This document shows positions 8,835 to 16,200 of a stretch of 27,098 bases of DNA, in pieces. Under the pieces are notes generated by a model, which saw only the letters and a list, made by a program, of their open reading frames with translations, ran no database searches and had not been told where the DNA came from. Origin of the DNA: Bacteroidia bacterium (lineage in GTDB: Bacteria > Bacteroidota > Bacteroidia > NS11-12g > UBA9320); the NCBI GenBank assembly GCA_029253325.1, contig JAQWZS010000085.1, positions 1 through 27,098 of the forward strand, in the 5' to 3' direction. Position numbers and translations under genes: made by a program. How positions within the stretch are numbered: position 1 is the stretch's first letter; each line of letters opens with the position of its first letter.

Positions 8835-9782
8835 TCAATTCGTTGTAGTTTCAGAAATTGAAAGTTCAATTTTAGAAATTAATTCTGATTCTACTACATT
8901 TTTTGCAAGTTTTATCATATTAGAAAATGTTTTAGAATTAGAGATGCCATGACCAACTATCACAGATTTTTTGATTCCCAAAATTGGAGTTCCTCCATAA
9001 TTTTGGAAATTAAATTTTGATAGAAAGTCGTCTTCAACTCCTCTTTTAAGTAAGTTGTAGAAAAAACCCTCACATGTTTTTACAATGACATTTCCAGTAA
9101 AACCGTCACATACCGCAACGTCAACTTTATCGTTGAATAGATGTCTTCCTTCAACGTTACCTATAAAGTTGATACCTTTTTGACTCTTAAGAATAGGAAA
9201 TGCTGACTTTGTAATATTGTTTCCTTTTTCTTCTTCTTCACCGATATTTACTAGACCAACTCTTGGATTGTCAATACCATATACTGCCTTTGCATATTCT
9301 GTGCCAAGTATGGCAAATTTTGCTAATGTTTCAGGCTTTACGTCACTATTTGCTCCTACATCAACTAATACACCAGTAACACCACTTTGTTGGGGTAATA
9401 CAGATGATAAGGCTGGACGATCAATACCAGGGATCCCTTTAACATTATAAAGAGCAGACACCATCATAGCACCAGTGTTACCAGCACCTAAGAATGTATC
9501 AATTTTTCCTTTTGCCAAGAAGTGCATCCCAACATTGATGCTAGAGTCTTTTTTGGTTGATACAGCCTTAATGGCGTGTTCGCCCATAGTGATGCTTTCA
9601 CCAGAAGGAACAACAGTAATGTTTGGGTGATTTAAATCTTTAGTATACTCTTTTAGAGCTTCTGGTTCACCAAAAACGAAAAAGTGCGAATCGCAATTTT
9701 CAGCACTCGCTTCTTTTACTACTGCGTTGATGCATTCCTTCGGGGCAAAATCACCTCCCATGGCATCGATGCCAACATTCAT
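8835..9782 (-). CDS. plsX: Phosphate acyltransferase PlsX
   Basis: 315 residues, the usual family length. It begins MNVGIDAMGGDFAPKE, the family's signature start, and has LGAGNTGAMM, SSVLPQQSGVTGVLVDVGAN and VCDGFTGNVIVKTCEG. PlsX makes acyl-phosphate from acyl-ACP, the donor for PlsY in phosphatidic acid synthesis, and acts at the inner face of the membrane. It follows rpmF by 6 bases and precedes fabH by 16 in the conserved rpmF-plsX-fabH order, which links ribosome and lipid gene expression. Confidence 0.97.
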   Translation of the reverse strand: MNVGIDAMGGDFAPKECINAVVKEASAENCDSHFFVFGEPEALKEYTKDLNHPNITVVPSGESITMGEHAIKAVSTKKDSSINVGMHFLAKGKIDTFLGAGNTGAMMVSALYNVKGIPGIDRPALSSVLPQQSGVTGVLVDVGANSDVKPETLAKFAILGTEYAKAVYGIDNPRVGLVNIGEEEEKGNNITKSAFPILKSQKGINFIGNVEGRHLFNDKVDVAVCDGFTGNVIVKTCEGFFYNLLKRGVEDDFLSKFNFQNYGGTPILGIKKSVIVGHGISNSKTFSNMIKLAKNVVESELISKIELSISETTTN

Positions 9783-9788
9783 ACTAGA

Positions 9789-9971
9789 TTATTCTGCGTT
9801 AGGTTCGATAACTTGTACTCCACGATACATACCGGTTTCTAAATTCAATCTGTGATATAGATGAATTTCTCCAGTAGAAGGGTCTCTGTGAAGTTGTCTG
9901 TTGCCTAACTTGTAATGGGTTCTTCTTTTGTCTCTCCTAGTTTTGGAAATTTTTCGTTTAGGATGTGCCAT
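9789..9971 (-). CDS. rpmF: 50S ribosomal protein bL32, cysteine-free form
   Basis: 60 residues starting MAHPKRKISKTRRDKRRTHY, the Bacteroidota form of L32. There is no cysteine at all, so the zinc-ribbon ligands of the C+ type are missing and the region reads QLHRDPSTGEIHLYHRLN. The ATG at 9971 lies 1 base after the DUF177 stop, as is usual for the yceD-rpmF pair, so the two are probably translationally coupled. Confidence 0.96.
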   Translation of the reverse strand: MAHPKRKISKTRRDKRRTHYKLGNRQLHRDPSTGEIHLYHRLNLETGMYRGVQVIEPNAE

Positions 9972-9972
9972 T

Positions 9973-10473
9973 TTATTTTTTAATTAATTTTTTTAACTCT
10001 GCCCATCTATCATCTACCGGTTTATCTATTGGATTGGTATCAAGATGCTCAATGGTGCATTTCTTTTGAATTTCGGAATTTTCGCATATCAGACGTGTGG
10101 GCATGTCTAAACAAATCTGCTCATAAATAGAATCATAGACAGAATAGACAGGGTGGTTGACAGATAAATAATTTTCCTCGTTTAAGAGATCATTATTTAA
10201 TGTTAACTTCAATATATCTTGTCTAGATGTATTAATATGAATATTAATGTTTTTTAAACATCGTTCACAGTGAGATTTTATATTTCCTTTAAATGTATAA
10301 TCTAGGACTATTGTGTCCTCAAATTTTTCACATTGAATGTCAACATTGAAATCTCCGTGTTGATATAAACTATTTTCCTTTAACTCAAAGAACGCATCAT
10401 TTAATTTGAAACTGAAGGAGTCTTTTTCGTTTTTAAATTTGTTAAAATCAATATCAAATTCAGATAACTTCAT
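9973..10473 (-). CDS. DUF177/YceD family protein
   Basis: 166 residues from the ATG at 10473; the frame extends to a TTG at 10479, but the ATG is preferred. A CxxC pair (Cys69, Cys72) in HCERCLKN and an acidic, hydrophobic C-terminal half ending DDRWAELKKLIKK match the DUF177 family, whose gene is nearly always directly before rpmF. In E. coli and plants the family has been tied to 23S rRNA accumulation; the biochemical role is not settled. A -7 box ends 13 bases upstream, so this gene probably begins a transcript for rpmF-plsX-fabH-accBC. Confidence 0.85.
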   Translation of the reverse strand: MKLSEFDIDFNKFKNEKDSFSFKLNDAFFELKENSLYQHGDFNVDIQCEKFEDTIVLDYTFKGNIKSHCERCLKNINIHINTSRQDILKLTLNNDLLNEENYLSVNHPVYSVYDSIYEQICLDMPTRLICENSEIQKKCTIEHLDTNPIDKPVDDRWAELKKLIKK

Positions 10474-10486
10474 TTCCAAAAGTTGG

Positions 10487-10494
10487 CAAAGGTA
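10487..10494 (-). promoter_or_regulatory. -7 promoter box TACCTTTG before DUF177-rpmF-plsX-fabH-accBC
   Basis: Exact TAnnTTTG match on the minus strand, 13 bases before the ATG at 10473, giving a very short leader. No TTG is found at the usual -33 distance; that space holds the palindrome at 10499-10512. Confidence 0.6.
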
Positions 10495-10498
10495 AGTA

Positions 10499-10512
10499 TT
10501 TTAACGTTAAAA
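10499..10512. promoter_or_regulatory. Perfect palindrome TTTTAACGTTAAAA, possible operator
   Basis: A 14-base perfect palindrome that begins 4 bases upstream of the -7 box of the DUF177/lipid operon, in the -33/-7 spacer where a repressor would block the polymerase. It is also 18 bases past the pdxA stop codon. Function is inferred from position only. Confidence 0.4.
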
Positions 10513-10530
10513 CTAATTAATTACAGACAC

Positions 10531-11607
10531 TTATCTTAAATCAGGAACACCAATGCTGAATTTTTCTCTTCGGTGAGTTTTATACGCTAGGGGTTCTTTT
10601 GAGTTATCGTAATAGTTAATTCGATTTCGGCGAACTTTATTGATGAGGTAAAGGGCGTTTATGAATGAAGAAGTATCTGCGACTCCTTTTCCTGCTATAT
10701 CATATGCTGTTCCATGATCTGGAGATGTTCTTATAATTGGTAGACCAGCAGTGTAATTGATACCATCAGTAAATGCAATTTGTTTGAAGGGAATCAATAC
10801 CTGGTCATGATACATGCCAACAATGGCATCAAAGTTTGTAGAATTGTGTGAGCCAAAGAAACCATCAGGAGCATATGGCCCAATAGCCATTATGTTTTCT
10901 TTTTGAGCTTCCTTTATTGCAGGAGTAATAATATCAAGCTCTTCACGACCCATTAGACCATTATCTCCCCCATGAGGATTGATACCCATTACGGCTATTT
11001 TGGGCTTAATGATAGCAAAATCTGCTTTTAAGTTTTCGTTGATTAGACGAATATGTTCAAGCACACTGTCTTTTGTGATTTTTTGAGTTACTTCATTTAG
11101 CGGTGTATGACCTGTAACCATGGATACCCTTAACTCATCATTCATTAAAATCATTTGTACATCAGATTCGAATACATTAGCAAAATATTGGGTGTGACCA
11201 TTGAAAGAAAGTCCTGCATCCGCAGTAGATTTTTTATCAATCGGACAAGTTAAGATGTCAGAGATAAGACCATCTTTCACGTCAGAAACAGCTAGTTGAA
11301 GAGCGTCTAATGCAAATTTTCCAGCCTGAGTACTGGCAACACCAGGGGTTATTTCGATTCGATCTTTGCTACATGATCTTAAATTCAACTGGTTTAGTTT
11401 TAAGTCTGAATTTTTCTTAACAATATTGAAATTAAGAGGTGAGCAGTCTAATAAATCGGCATAATACTTAAAAATATAAGTGTTCGCATAAATCACAGGG
11501 GTACAATAATTAAAAATTAAATCGTTGGAAAACGTTTTTAAAATTAGCTCTGGACCAATTCCGTTGAAATCTCCAATGGTTATACCTATAACTGGTTTTT
11601 CACTCAT
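10531..11607 (-). CDS. pdxA: 4-hydroxythreonine-4-phosphate dehydrogenase
   Basis: 358 residues. PdxA oxidises 4-phosphohydroxy-L-threonine with NAD in the DXP-dependent vitamin B6 pathway. The three metal-binding histidines are present: His167 (TGHTPLNEV), His212 (GINPHGGD) and His267 (MYHDQVLIPFK). ITIGDFNGIGPELILK (9-24) is the family's N-terminal motif, and TSPDHGTAYDIAGKG is near the end. It is the first gene of the minus-strand cluster and lies 57 bases upstream of DUF177, which has its own -7 box, so co-transcription with the lipid genes may be partial. Confidence 0.95.
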   Translation of the reverse strand: MSEKPVIGITIGDFNGIGPELILKTFSNDLIFNYCTPVIYANTYIFKYYADLLDCSPLNFNIVKKNSDLKLNQLNLRSCSKDRIEITPGVASTQAGKFALDALQLAVSDVKDGLISDILTCPIDKKSTADAGLSFNGHTQYFANVFESDVQMILMNDELRVSMVTGHTPLNEVTQKITKDSVLEHIRLINENLKADFAIIKPKIAVMGINPHGGDNGLMGREELDIITPAIKEAQKENIMAIGPYAPDGFFGSHNSTNFDAIVGMYHDQVLIPFKQIAFTDGINYTAGLPIIRTSPDHGTAYDIAGKGVADTSSFINALYLINKVRRNRINYYDNSKEPLAYKTHRREKFSIGVPDLR

Positions 11608-11615
11608 ATTATAGG

Positions 11616-11623
11616 CAAATGTA
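11616..11623 (-). promoter_or_regulatory. -7 promoter box TACATTTG for pdxA
   Basis: Exact TAnnTTTG on the minus strand, 8 bases before the pdxA ATG. A TTG lies 25 bases upstream, slightly beyond the usual spacing. The transcript would start almost at the start codon, so pdxA mRNA may be nearly leaderless. Confidence 0.55.
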
Positions 11624-11749
11624 TGGTTTCTTGTTTACATAACTGCACCAATTAATTTGCAGGTATAATGTGCTAAATCCAAGCAAAATTTAGTTTTAGG
11701 CATAATTTTTGATAGTGTATATGCACTGCAAAGTCATTTAAAATAGTAG

Positions 11750-11778
11750 TTGTTAATATAATGATATGGTTAAATTTG
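11750..11778 (+). promoter_or_regulatory. rpoD promoter, TTG-N18-TAAATTTG
   Basis: TTG at 11750-11752, an 18-base spacer, and TAAATTTG at 11771-11778, a full match to the Bacteroidota sigma-A promoter. It lies 43 bases before the rpoD ATG. The rest of the divergent pdxA-rpoD gap (11608-11821) shows no other clear element. Confidence 0.75.
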
Positions 11779-11821
11779 CAGATCAAATATTCTGTATAAG
11801 GATAAATACTTCAAATAATAC

Positions 11822-12685
11822 ATGAGACAGTTAAAAATATCAAAACAGTTTACTAATAGAGAAAATAAGTCACTTGACAAATATCTCAATGAAATTAGTA
11901 AGGTAGCAATGATTGATGCCCAGGAGGAAGTTGAGCTTGCACGAAGAATTAGAGAAGGTGATCAAGCGGCTCTTGAAAAATTAGTGAATGCCAACCTCCG
12001 ATTTGTAGTATCTGTTTCTAAACAATACCAAAATCAGGGGTTAACATTAGGAGATTTAATCAATGAAGGTAATCTTGGATTAATTAAGGCAGCCAAACGA
12101 TTTGATGAAACTCGTGGTTTTAAATTTATTTCATACGCTGTTTGGTGGATTAGACAATCTATTCTACAGGCACTTGCTGATCAGTCAAGAATTGTACGTT
12201 TACCACTTAATAAAGTTGGAAGTATTGGAAGAATTAGTGCAGCTGCAGCTCGTTTAGAGCAATTGCAAGAACGTGAGCCTACTCCAGAAGAAATTGCTAA
12301 AGAGCTAGAAATTAGTATTACTGAGGTTGAAAATGCTTTTAAATCTAGTGGTAGACATTTGTCAATCGATGCTCCTTTGATTGAAGGAGAGGATAATAGC
12401 TTACTTGGTGTCTTAGACAACAATGATGAGCCAAATCCGGATCAACCATTGATGGATGAATCTTTGAGAAAAGAAATTAATCGAGTGATTTCTACTTTGT
12501 CGGAAAAAGAAAGAGATGTATTAAAATATTATTACGGATTAGATGGAGGTCCTGCTCATACATTAGAAGATATTTCTGACAAGGTGGGTTTAACCAGAGA
12601 GAGAGTTCGTCAAATCAAAGAAAAAGCATTGCGAAGATTGAGAAAATCTAGCAAGAGTAAGATTCTCAAATCTTATCTTGGATAA
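11822..12685 (+). CDS. rpoD: Housekeeping sigma factor RpoD (sigma-A)
   Basis: 287 residues, the short primary sigma of Bacteroidota, starting MRQLKISKQFTNRENKSLD with no region 1.1. Region 1.2 is DKYLNEISKVAMIDAQEEVELA; region 2 holds ANLRFVVSVSKQYQNQGL, DLINEGNLGLIKAAKRFD and FISYAVWWIRQSI; region 3 follows; region 4.2 has the helix-turn-helix TLEDISDKVGLTRERVRQIK. It directs core RNA polymerase to TTG/TAnnTTTG promoters, including the one found before its own gene. It is single-gene, divergent from pdxA, and ends at a hairpin terminator. Confidence 0.97.
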   Translation: MRQLKISKQFTNRENKSLDKYLNEISKVAMIDAQEEVELARRIREGDQAALEKLVNANLRFVVSVSKQYQNQGLTLGDLINEGNLGLIKAAKRFDETRGFKFISYAVWWIRQSILQALADQSRIVRLPLNKVGSIGRISAAAARLEQLQEREPTPEEIAKELEISITEVENAFKSSGRHLSIDAPLIEGEDNSLLGVLDNNDEPNPDQPLMDESLRKEINRVISTLSEKERDVLKYYYGLDGGPAHTLEDISDKVGLTRERVRQIKEKALRRLRKSSKSKILKSYLG

Positions 12686-12701
12686 TGTAATAAAACATTA
12701 A

Positions 12702-13397
12702 TTAAAGGCTATCCTTTTGGGTAGCCTTTTTTATTTGTTCATATGCTAAATAGCATATTTCAAACATTAAAAAATAATACAAAAAGTCCTCTAAAGGTAT
12801 AGTCAAAAATCGAGTACCAAGATTTTCAGTATTATTATACCATACAATGGGCTCAACAATTATACTTCCTGTCAATACCCCATTTATTATTACAAATGGA
12901 ATTAAAATGATAAGGTAACTCATATAAAACAGGCCTTTGTTTTGTGGGTTGGTTATATTAATCAATAATGTAAAAAGTATGACGAGTACAGAAACAACTG
13001 TGGTATATAATTTAGGAATACCAACAATTAAAAAACACAAAGCAATAGTAATGAAAGTGAAGTCTAAGAAACGCTCAATATTTTTAAAATAATTTGGAGT
13101 ATTTAGTATGACGAGCTGATCATATAAAAACATGAATGAATAAGGAATGCACAGAAAGAAAAGCCATTCTTCAATGGGTAGGTGAAGAAAATCAATACCA
13201 ATTAAGTACTTCGAGTTGAAACCCCACACACCAATTGATGTAAACCAAACATCCCATGACACCACAAAAAGCCACATGATAGCAATTGATTGGAACAGGA
13301 TTTTCCATCGCTTATAAAAATGTCCAAGTTTATTGAAACTTAAGACCAAAGGAAATGCAATAGCTAAAATATTAATCCAAAGATATAGCTTGCCCAT
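12702..13397 (-). CDS. Lycopene beta-cyclase, fused CrtYc-CrtYd type
   Basis: 231 residues of integral membrane protein with about seven hydrophobic segments. Two repeats of the heterodimeric-type cyclase are fused: VSWDVWFTSIGVWGF...LPIEEWLFF (PIEE 74-77) and IVWYNNTENLGTRFLTIPLEDFLYY (PLED 191-194). The family cyclises both ends of lycopene to beta-carotene in the membrane. The ATG at 13397 shares one base with the crtZ stop (TAATG), so the genes are translationally coupled. The last codons (KKATQKDSL) double as the rpoD terminator on the other strand. Only motif evidence supports beta- rather than epsilon-cyclisation; beta is usual in this group. Confidence 0.88.
   Translation of the reverse strand: MGKLYLWINILAIAFPLVLSFNKLGHFYKRWKILFQSIAIMWLFVVSWDVWFTSIGVWGFNSKYLIGIDFLHLPIEEWLFFLCIPYSFMFLYDQLVILNTPNYFKNIERFLDFTFITIALCFLIVGIPKLYTTVVSVLVILFTLLINITNPQNKGLFYMSYLIILIPFVIINGVLTGSIIVEPIVWYNNTENLGTRFLTIPLEDFLYYFLMFEICYLAYEQIKKATQKDSL
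12706..12733 (+). terminator. Intrinsic terminator of rpoD
   Basis: Nine-pair stem AGGCTATCC/GGGTAGCCT (one T-G pair) with a TTTT loop, then TTTTTATTTG, 20 bases after the rpoD stop. It lies inside the 3' end of the convergent lycopene cyclase gene. On the minus strand the U-tract is poor, so it chiefly stops rpoD. Confidence 0.85.
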
Positions 13398-13852
13398 TAC
13401 TTGGCATTTTTAAGAAATTTGAACGGAACAATTAGCATTCCAAAGCACTCTCCCAATTCCTTTTCTAAATGTTTGTGATGCACCTTATGTGCTTTTCTGA
13501 TTGCCTTAAGATACCGATGGTTGGTGCGTTTGAATAAACGAAATCGCTGGTGAATAAAAACATCATGAATCAGAAAATATGCAATGCCGTAAAGTGCTAT
13601 CCCTACACCAACAAAAAATAAATAAAAGTAGTCTTCGAGGCTACTTCCTATAATGAAACAACTAGCACTTGGTATTGCAAATATCAGAAAGAAGGCATCA
13701 TTTTTTTCAAAGAAACCTGGATTAACCTGATGATGGTCTTTGTGAAGAGCCCAAAGAAATCCGTGCATGATGTACTTATGAGTAAACCAGGCAACAAACT
13801 CCATTAGAGCAAATGTTCCGAATGAAATAAGAAAATAGCTTAAATAATTCAT
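13397..13852 (-). CDS. crtZ: Beta-carotene 3-hydroxylase
   Basis: 151 residues of the fatty-acid-hydroxylase type di-iron membrane enzyme. All four histidine clusters are visible: His25/His30 (HKYIMH), His37/40/41 (HKDHH), His96/His101 (HDVFIH) and His122/125/126 (HKVHH). It hydroxylates the beta rings of beta-carotene to give zeaxanthin. Four hydrophobic segments match the bacterial CrtZ layout. The start overlaps the crtB stop by four bases (ATGA) and its stop overlaps the lycopene cyclase ATG by one. Confidence 0.95.
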   Translation of the reverse strand: MNYLSYFLISFGTFALMEFVAWFTHKYIMHGFLWALHKDHHQVNPGFFEKNDAFFLIFAIPSASCFIIGSSLEDYFYLFFVGVGIALYGIAYFLIHDVFIHQRFRLFKRTNHRYLKAIRKAHKVHHKHLEKELGECFGMLIVPFKFLKNAK

Positions 13853-14691
13853 AAGAAATATGAACCAAGTGACAACCGAACTTTAGATGTAAATAATAAT
13901 CTAATCTTAGTATAATTAGGTACTCTTAATCTATTAGTTAGAAGTTCTTCAAAACTGGCGTTTTCTAATTTCTTGAATAGTTTGAAATAATAACGATATG
14001 CTGTGTATACACCATATTTTGAGTTTGACGGTAGTCGATTAATAGCCTCTAACGCGTGGACGAAGTCCTGCTTAATGTCTGCTTGTATTTTTTCTTTTAG
14101 TTCAGGAGTCCATTCATGATTGTTCATTCCAGGGAAATAGATTCTTCCTAGGTTGTCTTTGTCAGCTTTTAAATCTCTTAAAAAGTTAACTTTTTGAAAA
14201 GCGGAACCAAGACTCATCGCACCTGGTTTTAAGCTTTCGTATTGTGTAGCATCTCCTTTACAAAAAATCTTCAGACACATTAGCCCTACAACTTGAGCAC
14301 TTCCAAGAATATACTTGTCGAACGTTTCTTGATCATATTTTTGGTCTTCTAGGTCCATCTCCATACTATCAAAAAAAGCATCAATAAGCCATTTGTCAAT
14401 TTGGTAATAATTTACTGCATGTTGGAAACTATTAAGTATTGGGTTTAGACTTATTTTTATATCGATAGCCTGAAAAGTTTGACTTTTAAAATCATCCAAA
14501 AGTTTTTTTTTGTTAAATTCATGAAATGAATCTACAATTTCGTCAGCTAGTCTAACAAAACCATATATGGCATATATAGGTTCGCGAATAGATTGATGTA
14601 ACATTTTGATACCCAAAGAAAAGGATGTGCTATATTCGTTCGTTACATGTTTACTAGCGTTTAAGGATATTTTATCGAATAATTCTTTCAT
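13849..14691 (-). CDS. crtB: Phytoene synthase
   Basis: 280 residues of the squalene/phytoene synthase family, which joins two geranylgeranyl diphosphates to phytoene. The two aspartate-rich motifs are DEIVD (Asp50, Asp54) and DLKAD (Asp173, Asp177, in NFLRDLKADKDNLGRIYFP). YAIYGFVRLADEIVD and QKVNFLRD are typical family stretches. It starts 3 bases after the crtI stop and overlaps crtZ by 4 bases. Geranylgeranyl diphosphate synthase itself is not in this window. Confidence 0.95.
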   Translation of the reverse strand: MKELFDKISLNASKHVTNEYSTSFSLGIKMLHQSIREPIYAIYGFVRLADEIVDSFHEFNKKKLLDDFKSQTFQAIDIKISLNPILNSFQHAVNYYQIDKWLIDAFFDSMEMDLEDQKYDQETFDKYILGSAQVVGLMCLKIFCKGDATQYESLKPGAMSLGSAFQKVNFLRDLKADKDNLGRIYFPGMNNHEWTPELKEKIQADIKQDFVHALEAINRLPSNSKYGVYTAYRYYFKLFKKLENASFEELLTNRLRVPNYTKIRLLFTSKVRLSLGSYFL

Positions 14692-14694
14692 AAT

Positions 14695-16167
14695 TTAGTG
14701 GTTTAAATGAATTAGGTTAGCTACGATTTTTCCGGAGACAATAGCAGGTGGAACTCCAGGTCCAGGTACTGTTAGCTGACCAATATAATAAAGATTTTCG
14801 AGTTTATTGTTTTTACACTTTGGTTTTAGGAAGGCTGTTTGCCTTAAAGTGTTGGCTAATCCGTATGCATTTCCTTTGAATGAGTTGTATTCACTAATAA
14901 AATCTGCGTGAGCAAAACTTTCTTTAATTTCAATGTTTGGTCTGATATCTGTGCCCGTATGTTTTTCTAGGCGATCACATATTTGCTTAAAATAAGCATC
15001 TTTAACAGTCTCGTTATCCTTTAATTCAGTTGAAACAGGAACTAAAAAAAATACATTTTCTTTACCCTCAGGGGCTACGCTTTTGTCAGTTTTACTTGGA
15101 CAACAAATATAAAATAGCGGTTTTTTTGGCCATTTGTGGGTGTCGTAGATTTCTTCAGCATGGGAACTGAAATCTTCATCAAAAAATAGATTATGGTGCT
15201 TTATGCCATCTAACTTTTTATTTAATCCCACATAATACAGTAAACTACTTGGAGCCATTGTGCGTTTTTCCCAATAGGTTTCGGAATACATTCTAAAAGG
15301 TTTGGCAAGTAATTTTTGTTCTGTGTGGTGGTAATCAGCACCACTGACTACAATGTCTGCCGAATGTATTTTTTGATTTACTTTTAGGCCAGTACATCGA
15401 TTATTTGACGTAACAATTTCGGTCACATTAGCGTTGGTATGAAATTTCACACCTAACCTTTCCGCAACTGACACCATTGCTTGTACTATTTTGTTCATTC
15501 CGCCAAGCGGATACCATGTCCCTAAAGCCATGTCAGCATAATTCATTAAGCTGTATAAAGCGGGTGTATTTTTGGGTTTTGCACCAAGAAAAAGTACAGG
15601 AAACTCAAGAAGTTCAATTAATTTGGGATGTTTGAAATAATGCCTTATGTGCTTGCTTATCGATCTAAACAAATCTAGACTAGTTGCTTTGATAGCTGTG
15701 TCTAGGCTTATAAATTCAGTGACCGATAAAGAGGGTTTAGTTACAAAATCTCCCATGCCAACTTCATATTTTATTTTAGCTTCATCCAAAAATTCTCTTA
15801 ATTTTTCTCCAGATCCTTTCTCGTATTTTTCAAAATATGCGGTTAAATCTTCAATTTTTGCTGGGATATCATCAGGTTGGTCTTTCCAAAATACTCGATA
15901 GCTTGGGTCTAATCGTTTTAAGTCATAAAAGTCTTTTACTGAAGTACCGAAGTCATTAAAAAAGTTTTCAAATACATCAGGCATCCAATACCAACTTGGA
16001 CCCATATCAAAGGTAAATCCATTGATTTGTTTTATTCTAGCTCTTCCGCCAAGCGAACTATTTTTTTCAAAAACTTCAACTTCATATCCTTGTTTAGCTA
16101 AGTAGCATGCATTTGATAGAGCTGAAAACCCTGAACCTATAATCGCAATTTTCAACTGACCTCCCAT
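14695..16167 (-). CDS. crtI: Phytoene desaturase
   Basis: 490 residues of the CrtI amine-oxidase-like family, taking phytoene to lycopene by repeated desaturation with FAD at the membrane. The N-terminal dinucleotide-binding motif is IAIIGSGFSALSNACYLA with Glu34 closing it, then SSLGGRARIKQINGFTFDMGPSW. The C-terminal part has YYIGQLTVPGPGVPPAIVSGK, the CrtI signature. The start at 16167 gives MGGQLKIAIIG; codons 2-3 contain GGAGG, which lies after the ATG and is not a ribosome site. It begins 25 bases after the regulator gene, next to the inverted repeat at 16169-16200. Confidence 0.95.
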   Translation of the reverse strand: MGGQLKIAIIGSGFSALSNACYLAKQGYEVEVFEKNSSLGGRARIKQINGFTFDMGPSWYWMPDVFENFFNDFGTSVKDFYDLKRLDPSYRVFWKDQPDDIPAKIEDLTAYFEKYEKGSGEKLREFLDEAKIKYEVGMGDFVTKPSLSVTEFISLDTAIKATSLDLFRSISKHIRHYFKHPKLIELLEFPVLFLGAKPKNTPALYSLMNYADMALGTWYPLGGMNKIVQAMVSVAERLGVKFHTNANVTEIVTSNNRCTGLKVNQKIHSADIVVSGADYHHTEQKLLAKPFRMYSETYWEKRTMAPSSLLYYVGLNKKLDGIKHHNLFFDEDFSSHAEEIYDTHKWPKKPLFYICCPSKTDKSVAPEGKENVFFLVPVSTELKDNETVKDAYFKQICDRLEKHTGTDIRPNIEIKESFAHADFISEYNSFKGNAYGLANTLRQTAFLKPKCKNNKLENLYYIGQLTVPGPGVPPAIVSGKIVANLIHLNH

Positions 16168-16168
16168 G

Positions 16169-16200
16169 ATTGTTAAATGTAAAAATAGCTATTTAACAAT
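16169..16200. promoter_or_regulatory. Inverted repeat ATTGTTAAAT-N12-ATTTAACAAT before crtI
   Basis: Perfect 10-base arms separated by 12 bases, filling the gap between the regulator gene and crtI and covering the regulator's stop codon. On the minus strand a near-match to a -7 box (TACATTTA) lies inside it. It could be an operator for the MerR-type regulator or an intercistronic hairpin; the sequence does not decide between them. Confidence 0.4.

Noticed and set aside
8819..8869. N-terminal extension of fabH from a TTG, overlapping plsX
   Set aside because: The 17 added residues do not resemble FabH, the codon is TTG, and ATG 8818 gives the normal family start and a clean 16-base gap.
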